From Paraburkholderia ferrariae NBRC 106233 (lineage in GTDB: Bacteria > Pseudomonadota > Gammaproteobacteria > Burkholderiales > Burkholderiaceae), in NCBI RefSeq assembly GCF_000685035.1, contig NZ_BAYB01000005.1, positions 1 through 64,000 of the forward strand: a DNA stretch of 64,000 nt, in the 5' to 3' direction. Below are positions 24,185 through 37,157 of this stretch, one piece after another. Positions within the stretch are counted from its first letter, which is position 1. Every line of letters begins with the position of its first letter. Made by a program: the position numbers and the translations under genes. The notes beneath the pieces were generated by a model. That model was not told the DNA's origin. It made no database searches and was given only the letters and a program-made list of their open reading frames with translations.

Positions 24185-25072
24185 ATGGAGTCGATCCGCA
24201 CGCTGAAGTATTTTCTCGCCATCGTCGATGCGGGAAGCGTCACCGGCGCGGCCGCCCAGCTCGGGATGGCCCAGCCGGCGCTCAGCCAGGCGATTACCCG
24301 GCTGGAGAAGGATCTGGGCGTGAAGCTGCTGGCGCGCACCCGCCGCGGCGCCGCCCTCACGCCTGCGGGCGAAGCGATCGCCGAGGATATTCGCCTGAGC
24401 GTTTCGCAGATCGAAGCGGCGGAAAAGCGGGCGCGCGATATCGGCGCGCAACGGGGCGGGAGGCTGGCCATCGGTTTCGCATCGGCGGCGCTGTTCGAGG
24501 TCATGCCCCGAGCGATCGCGGCGTTGCGCGCGGCGGTCCCCAATGTCGAGCTGACATTGCGCGAAATGAGCAACGCGGAACAGGCCAGCGCGCTCGAATC
24601 CGGCGAAATCGACATTGGGCTGCTGCATACGCCGGTTGCGGTACGCGGCCGGATGCGCGAGAAGCTGATCGTGCGCGAGCGCCTGCAGGCGGTCGTGCCG
24701 GCGTCGCATCCGCTGGCGGAGGACGGCAAGCTCGGCCTCGCGGAACTGGCGCGCATGGGTCTGGTGTGGTTTCCGCACGGACAACTGCCGGTCGTGCGGG
24801 CCGGCATCCTCAGCGCGTTTCGCAAGTTCGGTTGCGAAGCCAATATTGTTCAGGATGCCAATCGATCGCTGACGGTCCTCGCTTGCGTTGCCGCCGGTTG
24901 CGGCGCTTCGCTGTTGCCGCAATCCGTCAAGGCGATCCAGTTCGAAGGCGTACGCGTGTGCGAGGTGAGGGAAGGCGACGCGCTGCCGCTATTCGAACTC
25001 AGCGCGATCTGGCCGCATCGTTCGCGCCCGACATTGGCCGACAAGTTTGCAGCGCTGTTGAGCACGTGTTGA
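24185..25072 (+). CDS. LysR-family transcriptional regulator
   Basis: A 295-residue LysR protein. The HTH covers residues 1-60 (TLKYFLAIVDAGSVTGAAAQ, then ALSQAITRLEKDLG). The effector domain starts near 90. The start ATG at 24185 gives the usual LysR N-terminus; an upstream ATG at 24131 adds an atypical leader inside the promoter. It resembles the Nac/CbbR-like branch. It is transcribed divergently from the MFS-hydrolase operon with a 145-bp shared control region, so it most likely controls that operon and itself. Confidence 0.88.
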   Translation: MESIRTLKYFLAIVDAGSVTGAAAQLGMAQPALSQAITRLEKDLGVKLLARTRRGAALTPAGEAIAEDIRLSVSQIEAAEKRARDIGAQRGGRLAIGFASAALFEVMPRAIAALRAAVPNVELTLREMSNAEQASALESGEIDIGLLHTPVAVRGRMREKLIVRERLQAVVPASHPLAEDGKLGLAELARMGLVWFPHGQLPVVRAGILSAFRKFGCEANIVQDANRSLTVLACVAAGCGASLLPQSVKAIQFEGVRVCEVREGDALPLFELSAIWPHRSRPTLADKFAALLSTC

Positions 25073-25305
25073 CTCGTGCGTCGGGTGGCGAGCCGGATTG
25101 GGCGTACGGCCGGGGGGTTTTTGCTGACTCTTCGATTCGATGGATGTGAACGCCCCCACTGAGCCGCAGGCTTCGCGCAATCGGCTCGATGCTGCAGCAA
25201 AAAGCCGTCGATCCGGGATTGCCGTGGCTGCATGATCGTTCTTCATCCACTCCCGAAGCCGCCGCTCAATCCGACCGGGCGGCTTGTCGATTGTTGCGAC
25301 CGCAT

Positions 25306-26256
25306 TCAGGCCGCCAGACTATAGGTCTCGCGGCTCGCTGTCCGCAGCGCATCGATCATCAGGTCTGCCGCGGGCGAGAGCAGTTTTTCGGTAGGGGTAA
25401 TGAGCCCGAAATCGTCCATCCTGCATTCCATTTGAAGGGGAAGGATCTCGACGAGCCCGTGCTCGGCGTAGTAGCTTGCAACGTCTTCGGCAAGCACGGC
25501 AATCATTTCGCTTTTCTCGATGGCGCGCGTGATGAAGAGAAGTGCCGCCGTCTCCACCACGTTGGAGGGCGGCGCAAGGCTTGCGCGCTGGAACATGAGT
25601 TCGAACCGGTGACGCAGTACGCTGCCCGCCGGCGGTACGATCCATGCGCTGCGCTGGACGTCGGGCAGCGCGACCTCGCCTTTTCCCAGCAGAGGGTGTC
25701 CTCGCCGCACAACCGCCCTGACCGGCTCACCGGCCAGGGGTTCGTAGCGCAACTGCAGCTTGTCGTGCTCTGCCGACAGCCGTCCGACCACCACGTCGAG
25801 CTTGTCCTGCGCCAGCCGTTCGATGAGTGCATTGCTCGTGTCGATTTCGACCGTGATACGCACGTTCGCATGCATGCGCTTGACGGCGGCGATGGCAGCG
25901 GGAAGCAGCCGGACGCCCGGGGAGGTGATCGCCCCCACGGCCACGTGGCCGAGCCGGCCGGCCTTCAGTGCAATCAGTTCTTCCTGCGCCTGATCCAGGC
26001 TGCCGAGCACGGTGCGCGCGTGGCGCACCAGGGCGTCACCGTAGAACGTAGGCCGCACGCCGCGCGGCAGACGTTCGAAAAGGATCACCTCCAGCATGTC
26101 CTCCAGCTCGCGCAGCATCTTGGATGCCGCGGGTTGCGTCATGTTGAGCGCTGCCGCGGCGCGGTGAATGTTGCCTTCCTCTGCGAGGGCGACGGCGAGC
26201 AAAAGCTGCCGGGTTCGCAGGCGTGTGCGGAGGTACCCGGGGGTCGTGTCCAGCAT
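25306..26256 (-). CDS. LysR-family regulator (GbpR-like) of sugar genes
   Basis: A 316-residue LysR protein. The HTH begins about residue 16 (RQLLLAVALAEEGNIHRAAA, then MTQPAASKMLRELEDML), and an effector-binding domain follows from 100. The branch resembles galactose-binding-protein regulator GbpR of Agrobacterium/Azospirillum. It is divergent from L-arabonate dehydratase with 121 bp between starts, so it is the likely regulator of the arabinose operon. The intergenic palindrome at 26305-26319 is its best candidate site. Confidence 0.87.
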   Translation of the reverse strand: MLDTTPGYLRTRLRTRQLLLAVALAEEGNIHRAAAALNMTQPAASKMLRELEDMLEVILFERLPRGVRPTFYGDALVRHARTVLGSLDQAQEELIALKAGRLGHVAVGAITSPGVRLLPAAIAAVKRMHANVRITVEIDTSNALIERLAQDKLDVVVGRLSAEHDKLQLRYEPLAGEPVRAVVRRGHPLLGKGEVALPDVQRSAWIVPPAGSVLRHRFELMFQRASLAPPSNVVETAALLFITRAIEKSEMIAVLAEDVASYYAEHGLVEILPLQMECRMDDFGLITPTEKLLSPAADLMIDALRTASRETYSLAA

Positions 26257-26304
26257 GGCGGGGATAAGTATTTATACCAATGCGAAAATATGTATGGAAT
26301 ACGG

Positions 26305-26319
26305 CCAATATTTCATTGG
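26305..26319. promoter_or_regulatory. candidate LysR operator
   Basis: This is a perfect inverted repeat CCAAT-ATTTC-ATTGG, midway between the divergent regulator and arabonate dehydratase genes. Its 15-bp size and symmetry fit a LysR regulatory binding site. A second CCAAT about 28 bp upstream (26277) may be an additional half-site. Confidence 0.55.
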
Positions 26320-26377
26320 AAGGTTATCAGGTTTGTCCATAGACTGCACGGAAACTTGACTCACCTGAAGACAGGCA

Positions 26378-28129
26378 ATGTCGGATACCCAACCTAAATT
26401 GCGTTCCCAACAGTGGTTCGGCACCACGGACAAAAACGGCTTCATGTACCGAAGCTGGATGAAAAACCAGGGCATTCCCGATCACGAATTCGATGGCCGT
26501 CCGATCATCGGCATCTGCAATACGTGGTCCGAGCTCACGCCCTGCAATGCGCACTTCCGCAAGCTCGCCGAGCACGTGAAGCGCGGCATTTACGAGGCGG
26601 GCGGTTTTCCCGTCGAGTTTCCGGTGTTCTCGAACGGCGAATCGAACCTGCGCCCGTCCGCGATGCTCACGCGCAATCTCGCGTCGATGGATGTCGAGGA
26701 AGCGATTCGCGGCAATCCCATCGATGCGGTCGTGCTGCTATGCGGCTGCGACAAGACCACGCCCGCGCTGCTGATGGGCGCGGCAAGCGTGGACGTGCCC
26801 GCCATCGTCGTGACCGGCGGCCCGATGCTCAACGGCAAGCTCGAAGGCAAGGACATCGGCTCGGGCACGGCCGTGTGGCGTCTGCACGAATCGCTCAAGG
26901 CGGGCGAGATCGACCTGCATCATTTCCTCTCGGCCGAAGCCGGCATGTCGCGCTCGGCGGGCACCTGCAACACCATGGGCACGGCTTCGACGATGGCCTG
27001 CATGGCCGAGTCGCTGGGCGTCTCGCTGCCGCACAACGCCGCGATTCCCGCCGTGGACGCGCGCCGCTACGTGCTCGCGCACATGTCCGGCATCCGCATC
27101 GTGCAGATGGCGCTCGAAGACCTGAAGCTCTCGAAGGTGCTCACGCGCGAAGCGTTCGAGAACGCGATCCGCATCAACGCGGCCATCGGCGGGTCGACCA
27201 ACGCGGTGATCCACCTGAAGGCGATCGCGGGCCGCATCGGCGTGCCGCTCGAACTCGAAGACTGGCAGCGCATCGGCCGCGACACGCCGACCATTGTCGA
27301 CCTGCAGCCCTCGGGCCGCTTCCTGATGGAGGAGTTCTATTACGCGGGCGGTTTGCCGGCGGTGCTGCGCCGTCTGGGCGAAGCGAACTTGCTGCCGCAT
27401 CCGGACGCGCTCACCGTGAACGGCAAGTCGATGTGGGACAACGTGCGCGACGCGCCGAACTACAACGACGAAGTGATCCGCCGGATCGACAATCCGCTGA
27501 TCGCGGACGGCGGCATCTGTATCCTGCGCGGCAATCTTGCGCCGCGCGGCGCGGTGCTCAAGCCTTCGGCGGCCACGCCCGAGCTGCTCAAGCATCGCGG
27601 CCGCGCTGTGGTGTTCGAGAATTTCGATCACTACAAGGCGACCATCGCCGACGAATCGCTCGACGTCGACAAGGACTCCGTCCTCGTCATGAAGAACTGC
27701 GGCCCGCGCGGCTATCCCGGCATGGCCGAGGTCGGCAACATGGGTCTGCCGCCGAGGCTCCTGCGCCAGGGCGTGAAGGACATGGTGCGCATCTCGGACG
27801 CGCGCATGAGCGGCACGGCCTACGGCACGGTGGTGCTGCACGTCGCGCCGGAAGCGGCGGCGGGCGGCCCGCTCGCGGCGGTGCGCAACGGCGACTGGAT
27901 CGAGCTCGACTGCGAGAACGGCCGCCTGCATCTGGATATCAGCGACGAGGAACTGCAACGCCGCCTGAGCGACGTCGATCCGGCCGCCGCGCCGGGCGTC
28001 GCCGAGCAGCTGGGCAAGGGCGGCTATGCGCGCCTCTATGTCGATCACGTTCTGCAGGCCGACGAAGGCTGCGACCTCGACTTCCTCGTGGGCAAGCGCG
28101 GCTCGGCCGTGCCGCGCCACTCGCACTGA
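26378..28129 (+). CDS. L-arabonate dehydratase (IlvD/Edd family)
   Basis: A 583-residue iron-sulfur dehydratase that removes water from a sugar acid, predicted here to turn L-arabonate into L-2-keto-3-deoxyarabonate. Cluster-ligand cysteines lie in [21 protein letters not shown] and [12 protein letters not shown]. The length matches sugar-acid dehydratases and is longer than the shorter DHAD form. Homologues also accept D-fuconate or D-galactonate, so the substrate rests on neighbours: a KDA dehydratase, a semialdehyde dehydrogenase and a Gfo/Idh sugar dehydrogenase follow. It is the first gene of the operon. Confidence 0.88.
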   Translation: MSDTQPKLRSQQWFGTTDKNGFMYRSWMKNQGIPDHEFDGRPIIGICNTWSELTPCNAHFRKLAEHVKRGIYEAGGFPVEFPVFSNGESNLRPSAMLTRNLASMDVEEAIRGNPIDAVVLLCGCDKTTPALLMGAASVDVPAIVVTGGPMLNGKLEGKDIGSGTAVWRLHESLKAGEIDLHHFLSAEAGMSRSAGTCNTMGTASTMACMAESLGVSLPHNAAIPAVDARRYVLAHMSGIRIVQMALEDLKLSKVLTREAFENAIRINAAIGGSTNAVIHLKAIAGRIGVPLELEDWQRIGRDTPTIVDLQPSGRFLMEEFYYAGGLPAVLRRLGEANLLPHPDALTVNGKSMWDNVRDAPNYNDEVIRRIDNPLIADGGICILRGNLAPRGAVLKPSAATPELLKHRGRAVVFENFDHYKATIADESLDVDKDSVLVMKNCGPRGYPGMAEVGNMGLPPRLLRQGVKDMVRISDARMSGTAYGTVVLHVAPEAAAGGPLAAVRNGDWIELDCENGRLHLDISDEELQRRLSDVDPAAAPGVAEQLGKGGYARLYVDHVLQADEGCDLDFLVGKRGSAVPRHSH

Positions 28130-28151
28130 CGCACACGCAAGGACTGCCATC

Positions 28152-29732
28152 ATGACGACGACTCTCACCGGCGAACTGCTGATCGGCACGCTCGCGAAAC
28201 GCGGCGAAGGCGCGGCGTTCCAGGCGATCGACGCCGCGAGCGGCACGCCCATCGCGCAGCCGGTTTTCCACGGCGCGCTGCAAGCCGACGTCGAACAAGC
28301 CTGCGAACTCGCGGACGAAGCGTTCGATGCCTATCGCACGCTGTCCGCCGAAAAACGCGCGCAATTCCTCGACGATTGCGCGGCGCGCATCGAAGCGCTC
28401 GGCGAGCAACTGATCGAACGCGCGATGGCCGAAAGCGGCCTGCCGCGCGCGCGCCTCGAAGGCGAACGCGCGCGCACCGCGAATCAGTTGCGCATGTTCG
28501 CCACGCTCGTGCGCAGCGGCGACGCGCTCGACGTGCGTATCGAACCGGCGCTGCCCGAACGTCAGCCGCCGCGCACCGACCTGCGCTTCTGGCGCATCGG
28601 CGTGGGCCCGGTCGCGGTGTTCGGCGCGAGCAACTTCCCGCTGGCGTTTTCGGTGGCGGGCGGCGACACGGCGTCGGCGCTGGCTGCCGGCTGCCCCGTG
28701 GTCGTGAAGGCGCATCCGGCGCATCCGGGCACCTCGGAGCTCGTCGGCCGCGCGATCCAGCAGGCGGTCGCGGCGGCGGGGCTGCCCGAAGGCGTGTTCT
28801 CGCTGCTGTTCGACGCGGGCCACGAAGTCGGCAGCGCGCTCGTGCAGCATCCGGCGATTCGTGCGGTCGGTTTCACCGGCTCGCGCGCGGGCGGCCTCGC
28901 GCTCGTGAAGCTCGCGGCCGGGCGTACCGAGCCGATTCCCGTCTACGCCGAAATGAGCAGCGTGAATCCGAATCTGCTGCTGCCGGGCGCGCTCGCTGCG
29001 CGCGGCGAGACGCTGGCGCGCGACTACGCGGCGTCGACGACGCTCGGCTGCGGCCAGTTCTGCACCAACCCGGGCCTGATGCTCGGCCTCGCGGGCGCGG
29101 ACCTGGAGGTCTTCGCCACGAACGCCGCGCGCGAGTTCAGCGCGGCAGCGGCGGGCGTGATGCTCACGCCCGGCATCCTGCGCGCCTACGAACGCGGCAT
29201 CGGCCGTCTGATCGCGCATCCGAAGGTTACGACGCTGGCACGCGGCGCGGCGGCACCCGGCCGTGCGCAGGCGGCACTGCTGCGCGTGAGCGCGAGCGAT
29301 CTGCTGGCGGACGCGTCGCTCGGCGAGGAAGTGTTCGGCCCGAGCAGCGTGCTGGTCGAATGCGCGGACGAAGCCGAATTGCGCCGCGTACTGCGCCATC
29401 TCGAAGGCCAGTTGACGATCACGCTGCACGCGGACGCCGCCGACGCCGATCTCGTGCGCGCGCTGTTGCCGCTCATCGAGCGCAAGGCGGGCCGCCTGCT
29501 GGCCAACGGCTTCCCGACCGGCGTCGAGGTTTGCGACGCGATGGTGCACGGCGGCCCGTTCCCGTCGACCTCGGATGGCCGCAGCACCTCGGTGGGCACG
29601 GCCGCGATCGAGCGTTTCCTGCGCCCGGTCTGCTACCAGAATCTCGCCGACGGCTGGTTGCCCGACGCGTTGCGCGACGCGAATCCGCTGCACGTGAAGC
29701 GGCGTTTCGCGGGCAGGCCCGAAGCCGTGTGA
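28152..29732 (+). CDS. 2-oxoglutarate semialdehyde dehydrogenase
   Basis: A 526-residue NAD(P)-dependent aldehyde dehydrogenase of the long KGSADH type. [20 protein letters not shown] is the cofactor-site region near residue 160. [10 protein letters not shown] carries the general-base Glu and [12 protein letters not shown] the catalytic Cys. It would oxidise 2-oxoglutarate semialdehyde to 2-oxoglutarate, the last step of the non-phosphorylating pentose route. It starts 22 bp after the dehydratase stop. The shape also fits enzymes used in glucarate or hydroxyproline breakdown. Confidence 0.88.
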   Translation: MTTTLTGELLIGTLAKRGEGAAFQAIDAASGTPIAQPVFHGALQADVEQACELADEAFDAYRTLSAEKRAQFLDDCAARIEALGEQLIERAMAESGLPRARLEGERARTANQLRMFATLVRSGDALDVRIEPALPERQPPRTDLRFWRIGVGPVAVFGASNFPLAFSVAGGDTASALAAGCPVVVKAHPAHPGTSELVGRAIQQAVAAAGLPEGVFSLLFDAGHEVGSALVQHPAIRAVGFTGSRAGGLALVKLAAGRTEPIPVYAEMSSVNPNLLLPGALAARGETLARDYAASTTLGCGQFCTNPGLMLGLAGADLEVFATNAAREFSAAAAGVMLTPGILRAYERGIGRLIAHPKVTTLARGAAAPGRAQAALLRVSASDLLADASLGEEVFGPSSVLVECADEAELRRVLRHLEGQLTITLHADAADADLVRALLPLIERKAGRLLANGFPTGVEVCDAMVHGGPFPSTSDGRSTSVGTAAIERFLRPVCYQNLADGWLPDALRDANPLHVKRRFAGRPEAV

Positions 29733-29778
29733 TGCGCACCCGAACCGCACCGCCGCCAAAAAGAATCGAGGAGACAGG

Positions 29779-32069
<2,291 letters not shown>

Positions 32070-32132
32070 GCATTCCGCCACGGAGAGTCACTGTTTCACC
32101 CCACGCAAAAGCGTCATCAGAGGAGACCTAGC

Positions 32133-33137
32133 ATGACCAGCAACATCCGCCGGTTCACCCTTCGCGCCGTGTTCGCGGCCCTGTGCGTTGCACCGCTCGG
32201 CATGAGTATGGCGGCACACGCCGACTCGCCCACCAAGATCGGATTTCTCGTGAAGATGCCCGAGCAGGCGTGGTTCATCAACGAGCAGAAGGCTGCCACG
32301 GCGCTCGGCCAGAAGGAGAACTTCTCGGTGGTGAACATCGGCACGCCGGACGGCGAGAAGGTGCTGGCCGCGATCGACAATCTCGGTGCGCAAGGCGCGC
32401 AGGGCTTCGTGATCTGCGCACCCGACGTGCGTCTTGGACCGGCCATTCAGGCGCGCGCCAAACGTTACAACATGAAGTTCGTGACGGTGGACGACCAACT
32501 GGTCGACTCGTCGGGCAAGCCGCTCGCGGGTGTGCCGCATCTGGGCATGTCGGCTTTCAAGATCGGCAACCAGGTGGGGCAGGCCATCAGCGACGAGATG
32601 AAGAAGCGGGGCTGGAATCCGGAGGAAGTGGGCGCGCTGCGTATCACCGACTATGAACTGCCCACGGCGAAGTTGCGCACGGACGGCGCAACCCAGACGC
32701 TGCTGGCCGGTGGCTTCAAGAAGGAAAACATCTTCGATGCCCCGCAAAAAACCACGGACGACGAAGGCGGTTTCAACGCGGCCTCCCCGGTGCTCGCACA
32801 ACATCCGAACATCAAGAAGTGGGTGATATTCGCACTCAACGAGGAAAGCGTGCTGGGTGCGGTGCGCGCAACGGAACAACTGCACATTCCGGCCGCCGAT
32901 GTAATCGGCGTGGGCATTAATGGCGCGGGCGAAGCGTTCGCCGAATTCCAGAAGAAGGAGCCCACCGGCTTTTACGGCACGATCGCCGTGAGCTCGACGA
33001 ACCACGGCAAGGACAGCGCGCAGAATCTTGTCGACTGGATCCGCACCGGCAAAGCACCGCCCGCCGACACGCAGACTACCGGCAAGCTGATGACGCGCGA
33101 CAACTGGACGGCTGTGCGCAGCGAACTGGGTATCTAA
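32133..33137 (+). CDS. araF: L-arabinose-binding protein, ABC importer
   Basis: A 334-residue periplasmic protein of the type I sugar-binding family. The signal peptide ends about residue 30 (MSMAAHADS). The mature protein begins KIGFLVKMPEQAWFINEQ, as in AraF of E. coli, and GVGINGAGEAFAEFQ near 260 is also AraF-like. It is followed by AraG-like ATPase and AraH-like permease genes, so it is the receptor of an L-arabinose importer supplying the upstream catabolic enzymes. AGGAGAcc precedes the ATG. Confidence 0.9.
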   Translation: MTSNIRRFTLRAVFAALCVAPLGMSMAAHADSPTKIGFLVKMPEQAWFINEQKAATALGQKENFSVVNIGTPDGEKVLAAIDNLGAQGAQGFVICAPDVRLGPAIQARAKRYNMKFVTVDDQLVDSSGKPLAGVPHLGMSAFKIGNQVGQAISDEMKKRGWNPEEVGALRITDYELPTAKLRTDGATQTLLAGGFKKENIFDAPQKTTDDEGGFNAASPVLAQHPNIKKWVIFALNEESVLGAVRATEQLHIPAADVIGVGINGAGEAFAEFQKKEPTGFYGTIAVSSTNHGKDSAQNLVDWIRTGKAPPADTQTTGKLMTRDNWTAVRSELGI

Positions 33138-33181
33138 GGAATCCGTAGCAATACGGAGGTGACGGCAAGGGCAGGGATGCA

Positions 33182-34741
33182 ATGACTGAAACCATGACAC
33201 ATGCAGATGCAGCGAACGCCGCAGATATGCGCCACGCGGGAACTCAACAGGGGCCGTGCGCGTATCTGGAGCTCGACGGCATCACCGTGAGCTTCCCGGG
33301 CGTGAAGGCGCTCGACCGCGTCGCGCTCGACGTGCGCGCTGGCGAGGTGCACGGCCTGATGGGCGAGAACGGCGCGGGCAAGTCCACGCTGCTCAAGGTG
33401 CTCTCGGGCGTGAACCAGCCGCAGGCCGGCACGTTGAGCCTGAACGGCGTGGAGCAGCGCTTCACGACCACGCGGGCGGCGCTCGACGCAGGCATCGCGA
33501 TCATCTATCAGGAGTTGCATCTCGTGCCCGAGCTGACCGTGGCGGACAACCTGATGCTCGGGCAGTTGCCGAACCGCCTCGGCGTGCTCGACGAGCAGAC
33601 GCTCGTCAAACGCGCGACGGACGAATTGCAGCGGCTGGGCGAGCGTATCGATCCGCGCACGCCGGTGAAGAATCTCTCCATTGGCCAGCGTCAGATGATC
33701 GAGATCGGCAAGGCGCTGATGCGTGACGCGCGCGTGATCGCCTTCGACGAACCGACGAGTTCGCTTTCGGCACGCGAGACCGAGAACCTCTTTCGCATCA
33801 TCGACGCACTGCGCGCCGACGGTCGCGCAATCATCTACGTCACGCATCGCATGGCCGAAGTCTATGAGCTTTGCGACCGCGTGACGGTGTTCCGCGACGG
33901 CAAGCGTATCGAAACGTTCGATTCGGTGGCCGACCTCGACCGCAACCGCCTGATTGCAGCGATGGTGGGTCGATCGATCGAGGACGTGTATGGCTATCGC
34001 GCGCGCGAAGCCGGTCCCGTGCTGCTCGAAGCGAAAGGGCTGCTCGGGCCGGGCCTTGCCGAACCCGTGTCGTTCCAGGCGCGGCGCGGCGAGATCGTCG
34101 GCTTTTTCGGGCTGGTAGGCGCGGGTCGGTCGGAACTCATGAAGCTGATTTACGGCGCGACGCGCCCGAGTGCAGGTTATGTCGAACTGGACGGCAAGCG
34201 CGTGAATTTCGCGAGCCCACGCGACGCCGTGCGCGCGGGTCTCGCGCTATGCCCCGAGGACCGCAAGCAGGAAGGCATCGTGGCAATCGCGTCGGTGGCC
34301 GACAACCTCAATATCAGCGCGCGCCGCCATTTCAGTCCCGCGCGTTTCCTGCTGAATGCGAAGCGCGAACGCGCGCTTACGCAGGATTACATCAGGAAGC
34401 TCGCGATCAAGACGCGCAACGGCGACACGGCCATCGGCACGCTGTCGGGCGGCAACCAGCAGAAGGTGATTCTTTCGCGCTGGCTCGCCGAACGCATCGA
34501 GGTGTTCCTGATGGACGAGCCCACGCGCGGCATCGACGTGGGCGCGCGCGCCGAGATCTACAACCTGCTGTACGAGCTCGCGGAAGCGGGCAAGACCGTG
34601 ATCATGGTGTCGAGCGATCTCGCGGAAGTGATCGGCGTGGCGGACCGCATCATCGTCATGCGCGAAGGACGCATTGCCGGCAGCGTACCGAAAGCCGAAG
34701 CTTCGCCGGACGAACTGATCAAGATGGCGCTGCCGCGCTAG
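33182..34741 (+). CDS. araG: L-arabinose ABC importer ATPase
   Basis: A 519-residue fused double ATPase. The first domain has GENGAGKST, a degenerate signature [12 protein letters not shown] and Walker [13 protein letters not shown]. The second has a degenerate Walker [10 protein letters not shown], signature [15 protein letters not shown] and [12 protein letters not shown]. This asymmetry is standard for sugar type II importers. N-terminal 20 residues ([20 protein letters not shown]) are an unconserved extension; a later start is possible. It energises AraH with AraF as receptor. Confidence 0.92.
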   Translation: MTETMTHADAANAADMRHAGTQQGPCAYLELDGITVSFPGVKALDRVALDVRAGEVHGLMGENGAGKSTLLKVLSGVNQPQAGTLSLNGVEQRFTTTRAALDAGIAIIYQELHLVPELTVADNLMLGQLPNRLGVLDEQTLVKRATDELQRLGERIDPRTPVKNLSIGQRQMIEIGKALMRDARVIAFDEPTSSLSARETENLFRIIDALRADGRAIIYVTHRMAEVYELCDRVTVFRDGKRIETFDSVADLDRNRLIAAMVGRSIEDVYGYRAREAGPVLLEAKGLLGPGLAEPVSFQARRGEIVGFFGLVGAGRSELMKLIYGATRPSAGYVELDGKRVNFASPRDAVRAGLALCPEDRKQEGIVAIASVADNLNISARRHFSPARFLLNAKRERALTQDYIRKLAIKTRNGDTAIGTLSGGNQQKVILSRWLAERIEVFLMDEPTRGIDVGARAEIYNLLYELAEAGKTVIMVSSDLAEVIGVADRIIVMREGRIAGSVPKAEASPDELIKMALPR

Positions 34742-34818
34742 ATGTTTTTGCCTTACCGGTCGAGCGCACAGCGAGCTCGAGCCCAAGGGCGCCGCCGATT
34801 CGTAACGATGAACCAGAG

Positions 34819-35829
34819 ATGAGTGAAGCCATGCAACCACAAGGCACCCCTACCGTCAATGAGGCCGCCGCGCCCATTACGCCCCAGCGCGCGCGCGCGT
34901 GGGACATGATCAACAAGTCGGGCATCGTCGTGGTGTTCGTGGTGCTGTTCGCATTGCTCTCTGCGACGGTGCCCGACTTTCTCACGACCCGCAACATTCA
35001 GGGGCTGCTGCTCTCCGTCACGCTGATCGGCTCGATTGCCGTCACGATGATGTTCGTGCTCGCCCTCGGCGAGGTCGATTTGTCCGTGGCGTCCATCGTG
35101 GCGTTTTCGGGCGTGGTGGCTTCTACCGTCATCACGCAGTCGCATAGCGTGCTGCTCGGCATTATCGCGGGCGTGCTCGCGGGCGGCGCGGTGGGACTCG
35201 TGAATGGCGTGCTCATCGCGCGCTTCAAGATCAATTCGCTGATCGCCACGCTCGCGATGATGGAAGCGGTGCGCGGCCTCGCGTTCCTCGCTTCGAACGG
35301 CGACGCCGTGATGATCTCGGAGGAGCGCTTCTTCGACCTGGGGGGCGGCTCGTTCCTCGGCATCTCGTTCCCGATCTGGAGCAACATCATCGGCTTCGTG
35401 GTGTTCGGCTTCCTGCTCAAGAAAACCGTGTTCGGCAAGAACGTGCTTGCGGTGGGCGGCAATAGCGAAGCCGCGCGGCTTGCCGGCCTGCCGGTCACGC
35501 GCATCAAGATCACGGTGTTCGTGCTGCAAGGGCTCATTACGGGCTTTGCGGGCGTGATGCTGGCCTCGCGTATGAGCCTCGGCGACCCGAAGACCTCGGT
35601 GGGTCTCGAACTCGGCGTGATTTCGGCCTGCGTGCTGGGCGGCGTGTCGCTCACGGGCGGCGTGGCGACGATTTCGGGCGTGCTGGTTGGCGTGCTCATC
35701 ATGGGCTCGGTGCAGGACGCCATGAGCCTCATGAACGTGCCGACGTTCTATCAGTACCTGATTCGCGGCGGCATCCTGCTGCTCGCGGTGCTGTTCGACC
35801 AGTTCCGCCGCAGCAGGCGAGCGGTCTGA
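34819..35829 (+). CDS. araH: L-arabinose ABC importer permease
   Basis: A 336-residue membrane protein with 9-10 hydrophobic helices and the sugar-permease signature (ALGEVDLSVASIVAFSGVVA, then a conserved GGNSEAARLAGLPVTRIK loop). It is the channel-forming subunit for AraF/AraG. The 77-bp gap after araG has no obvious terminator, so the three genes are one operon with the catabolic genes upstream. The ribosome-binding site is weak (accagag). Confidence 0.92.
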   Translation: MSEAMQPQGTPTVNEAAAPITPQRARAWDMINKSGIVVVFVVLFALLSATVPDFLTTRNIQGLLLSVTLIGSIAVTMMFVLALGEVDLSVASIVAFSGVVASTVITQSHSVLLGIIAGVLAGGAVGLVNGVLIARFKINSLIATLAMMEAVRGLAFLASNGDAVMISEERFFDLGGGSFLGISFPIWSNIIGFVVFGFLLKKTVFGKNVLAVGGNSEAARLAGLPVTRIKITVFVLQGLITGFAGVMLASRMSLGDPKTSVGLELGVISACVLGGVSLTGGVATISGVLVGVLIMGSVQDAMSLMNVPTFYQYLIRGGILLLAVLFDQFRRSRRAV

Positions 35830-36086
35830 TTCTTTTGACGGCGCCCGGGCACACCTGGTTATTCAGGGTAATCAAAATATAACGACAAAAGGAGAATGCG
35901 AAGAACGTGTACTTTGGCTGAAAGATGCATTCAGGCGGGGATTCGAACGGAGTCAGATTTGACGGACGGGAGAGGAACCGGAAGCTGCCTGGGCCTGGTG
36001 ACTGCTGAGGAAAGCATAACAATCACCGTCAGTCCGGGTTGTCGCGAGCAATAGCAACGAGAAATTCAGCACATCGGAGACAGAAA

Positions 36087-37055
36087 ATGAAGCTGGTCAG
36101 AAAGATCGCACTCGGTACGGTGGTTGGCGCAACGCTTGCGCTGGCCGCAGGGGCAAGCGCCTATGCACAGGATAAGCAGATCACGCTCGGGTTCTCGCAG
36201 GTCGGTGCCGAGAGCGCCTGGCGGACGGCCAACACCGTATCGGTGAAGACTGCGGCAAAGGATGCCGGTATCAACCTGAAGTTCTCGGACGCGCAACAGA
36301 AGCAGGAGAACCAGATTCGGGCGATTCGCTCGTTTATCGCGCAGAAGGTTGACGTCATCGCGTTTTCGCCGGTCGTCGAATCGGGTTGGGAACCGGTGCT
36401 TGAAGAGGCAAAGCGCGCAAAGATTCCGGTCGTTCTCACGGACCGCGCAATCGACGTGAAGGACCCGTCGCTGTACGTGACGATGATCGGCTCTGACTTT
36501 ATGGAAGAGGGGCGGCGTGCCGGACACTGGCTCGAGGAGCGCTACAAGAACGATCCGGGTCCCATCAACATCGCCGAACTGCAGGGGACCGTGGGTTCCG
36601 CGCCCGCCAACGACCGCCATGCCGGTCTGATGGAAGTGATCAAGAGCGATCCCAAGTTCAGGATCATCGCGTCGCAGAGCGGCGACTTCACGCTTGCAGG
36701 CGGAAAGCAGGTGATGGAGGCGTTCGCGAAAACGTATGGCAAGAAGATCAATGTGGTCTATGCCCACAACGACGACATGGCGCTCGGCGCAATCCAGGCC
36801 ATGGAAGAAGCGGGCATCAAGCCGGGCAAGGACGTCACGGTGATCTCCTTCGATGCGACCCGGGGTGGCTTTCAGGCCATGGTGGACGGAAAGATCAACG
36901 TGGATGTCGAATGCAGCCCGCTCCTCGGTCCCCAGTTGATGGCGGCGGTCAAGGATATCGTGGCAGGCAAGCAGGTGCCGCGGCGCATTGTGACCGACGA
37001 GGGCATCTTCCCCATGAATGTCGCAGCGCAGGTCATGCCTAGCCGCAAGTACTGA
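36087..37055 (+). CDS. ytfQ: galactofuranose-type ABC sugar-binding protein
   Basis: A 322-residue periplasmic protein, signal peptide ending about residue 28 (AGASAYAQDKQ). ITLGFSQVGAESAWRTANT is the hallmark opening of YtfQ, with DRAIDVKDPSLYVTMIGSDF near 124. The family binds D-galactofuranose, and relatives take L-arabinofuranose or galactose. The ATG at 36087 follows gagacagaaa; an upstream start at 36039 would bury the signal peptide. It opens a second sugar importer operon whose base composition is less G/C-biased than the arabinose genes. Confidence 0.88.
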   Translation: MKLVRKIALGTVVGATLALAAGASAYAQDKQITLGFSQVGAESAWRTANTVSVKTAAKDAGINLKFSDAQQKQENQIRAIRSFIAQKVDVIAFSPVVESGWEPVLEEAKRAKIPVVLTDRAIDVKDPSLYVTMIGSDFMEEGRRAGHWLEERYKNDPGPINIAELQGTVGSAPANDRHAGLMEVIKSDPKFRIIASQSGDFTLAGGKQVMEAFAKTYGKKINVVYAHNDDMALGAIQAMEEAGIKPGKDVTVISFDATRGGFQAMVDGKINVDVECSPLLGPQLMAAVKDIVAGKQVPRRIVTDEGIFPMNVAAQVMPSRKY

Positions 37056-37157
37056 CCCGCGCGTCTTACCCGCCTCTGACGGGCATACGGTCCGGCGTGT
37101 CGTGCCGGACCGTGTGCACCGTTCCTGACAATTCTGGCGAGGCCGCCTGCGGGTCTC

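Noticed and set aside
35830..36086. A promoter for the second sugar importer with a TATAAC-like -10 near 35875
   Set aside because: No acceptable -35 at the correct spacing could be found, so it was not annotated as a promoter.
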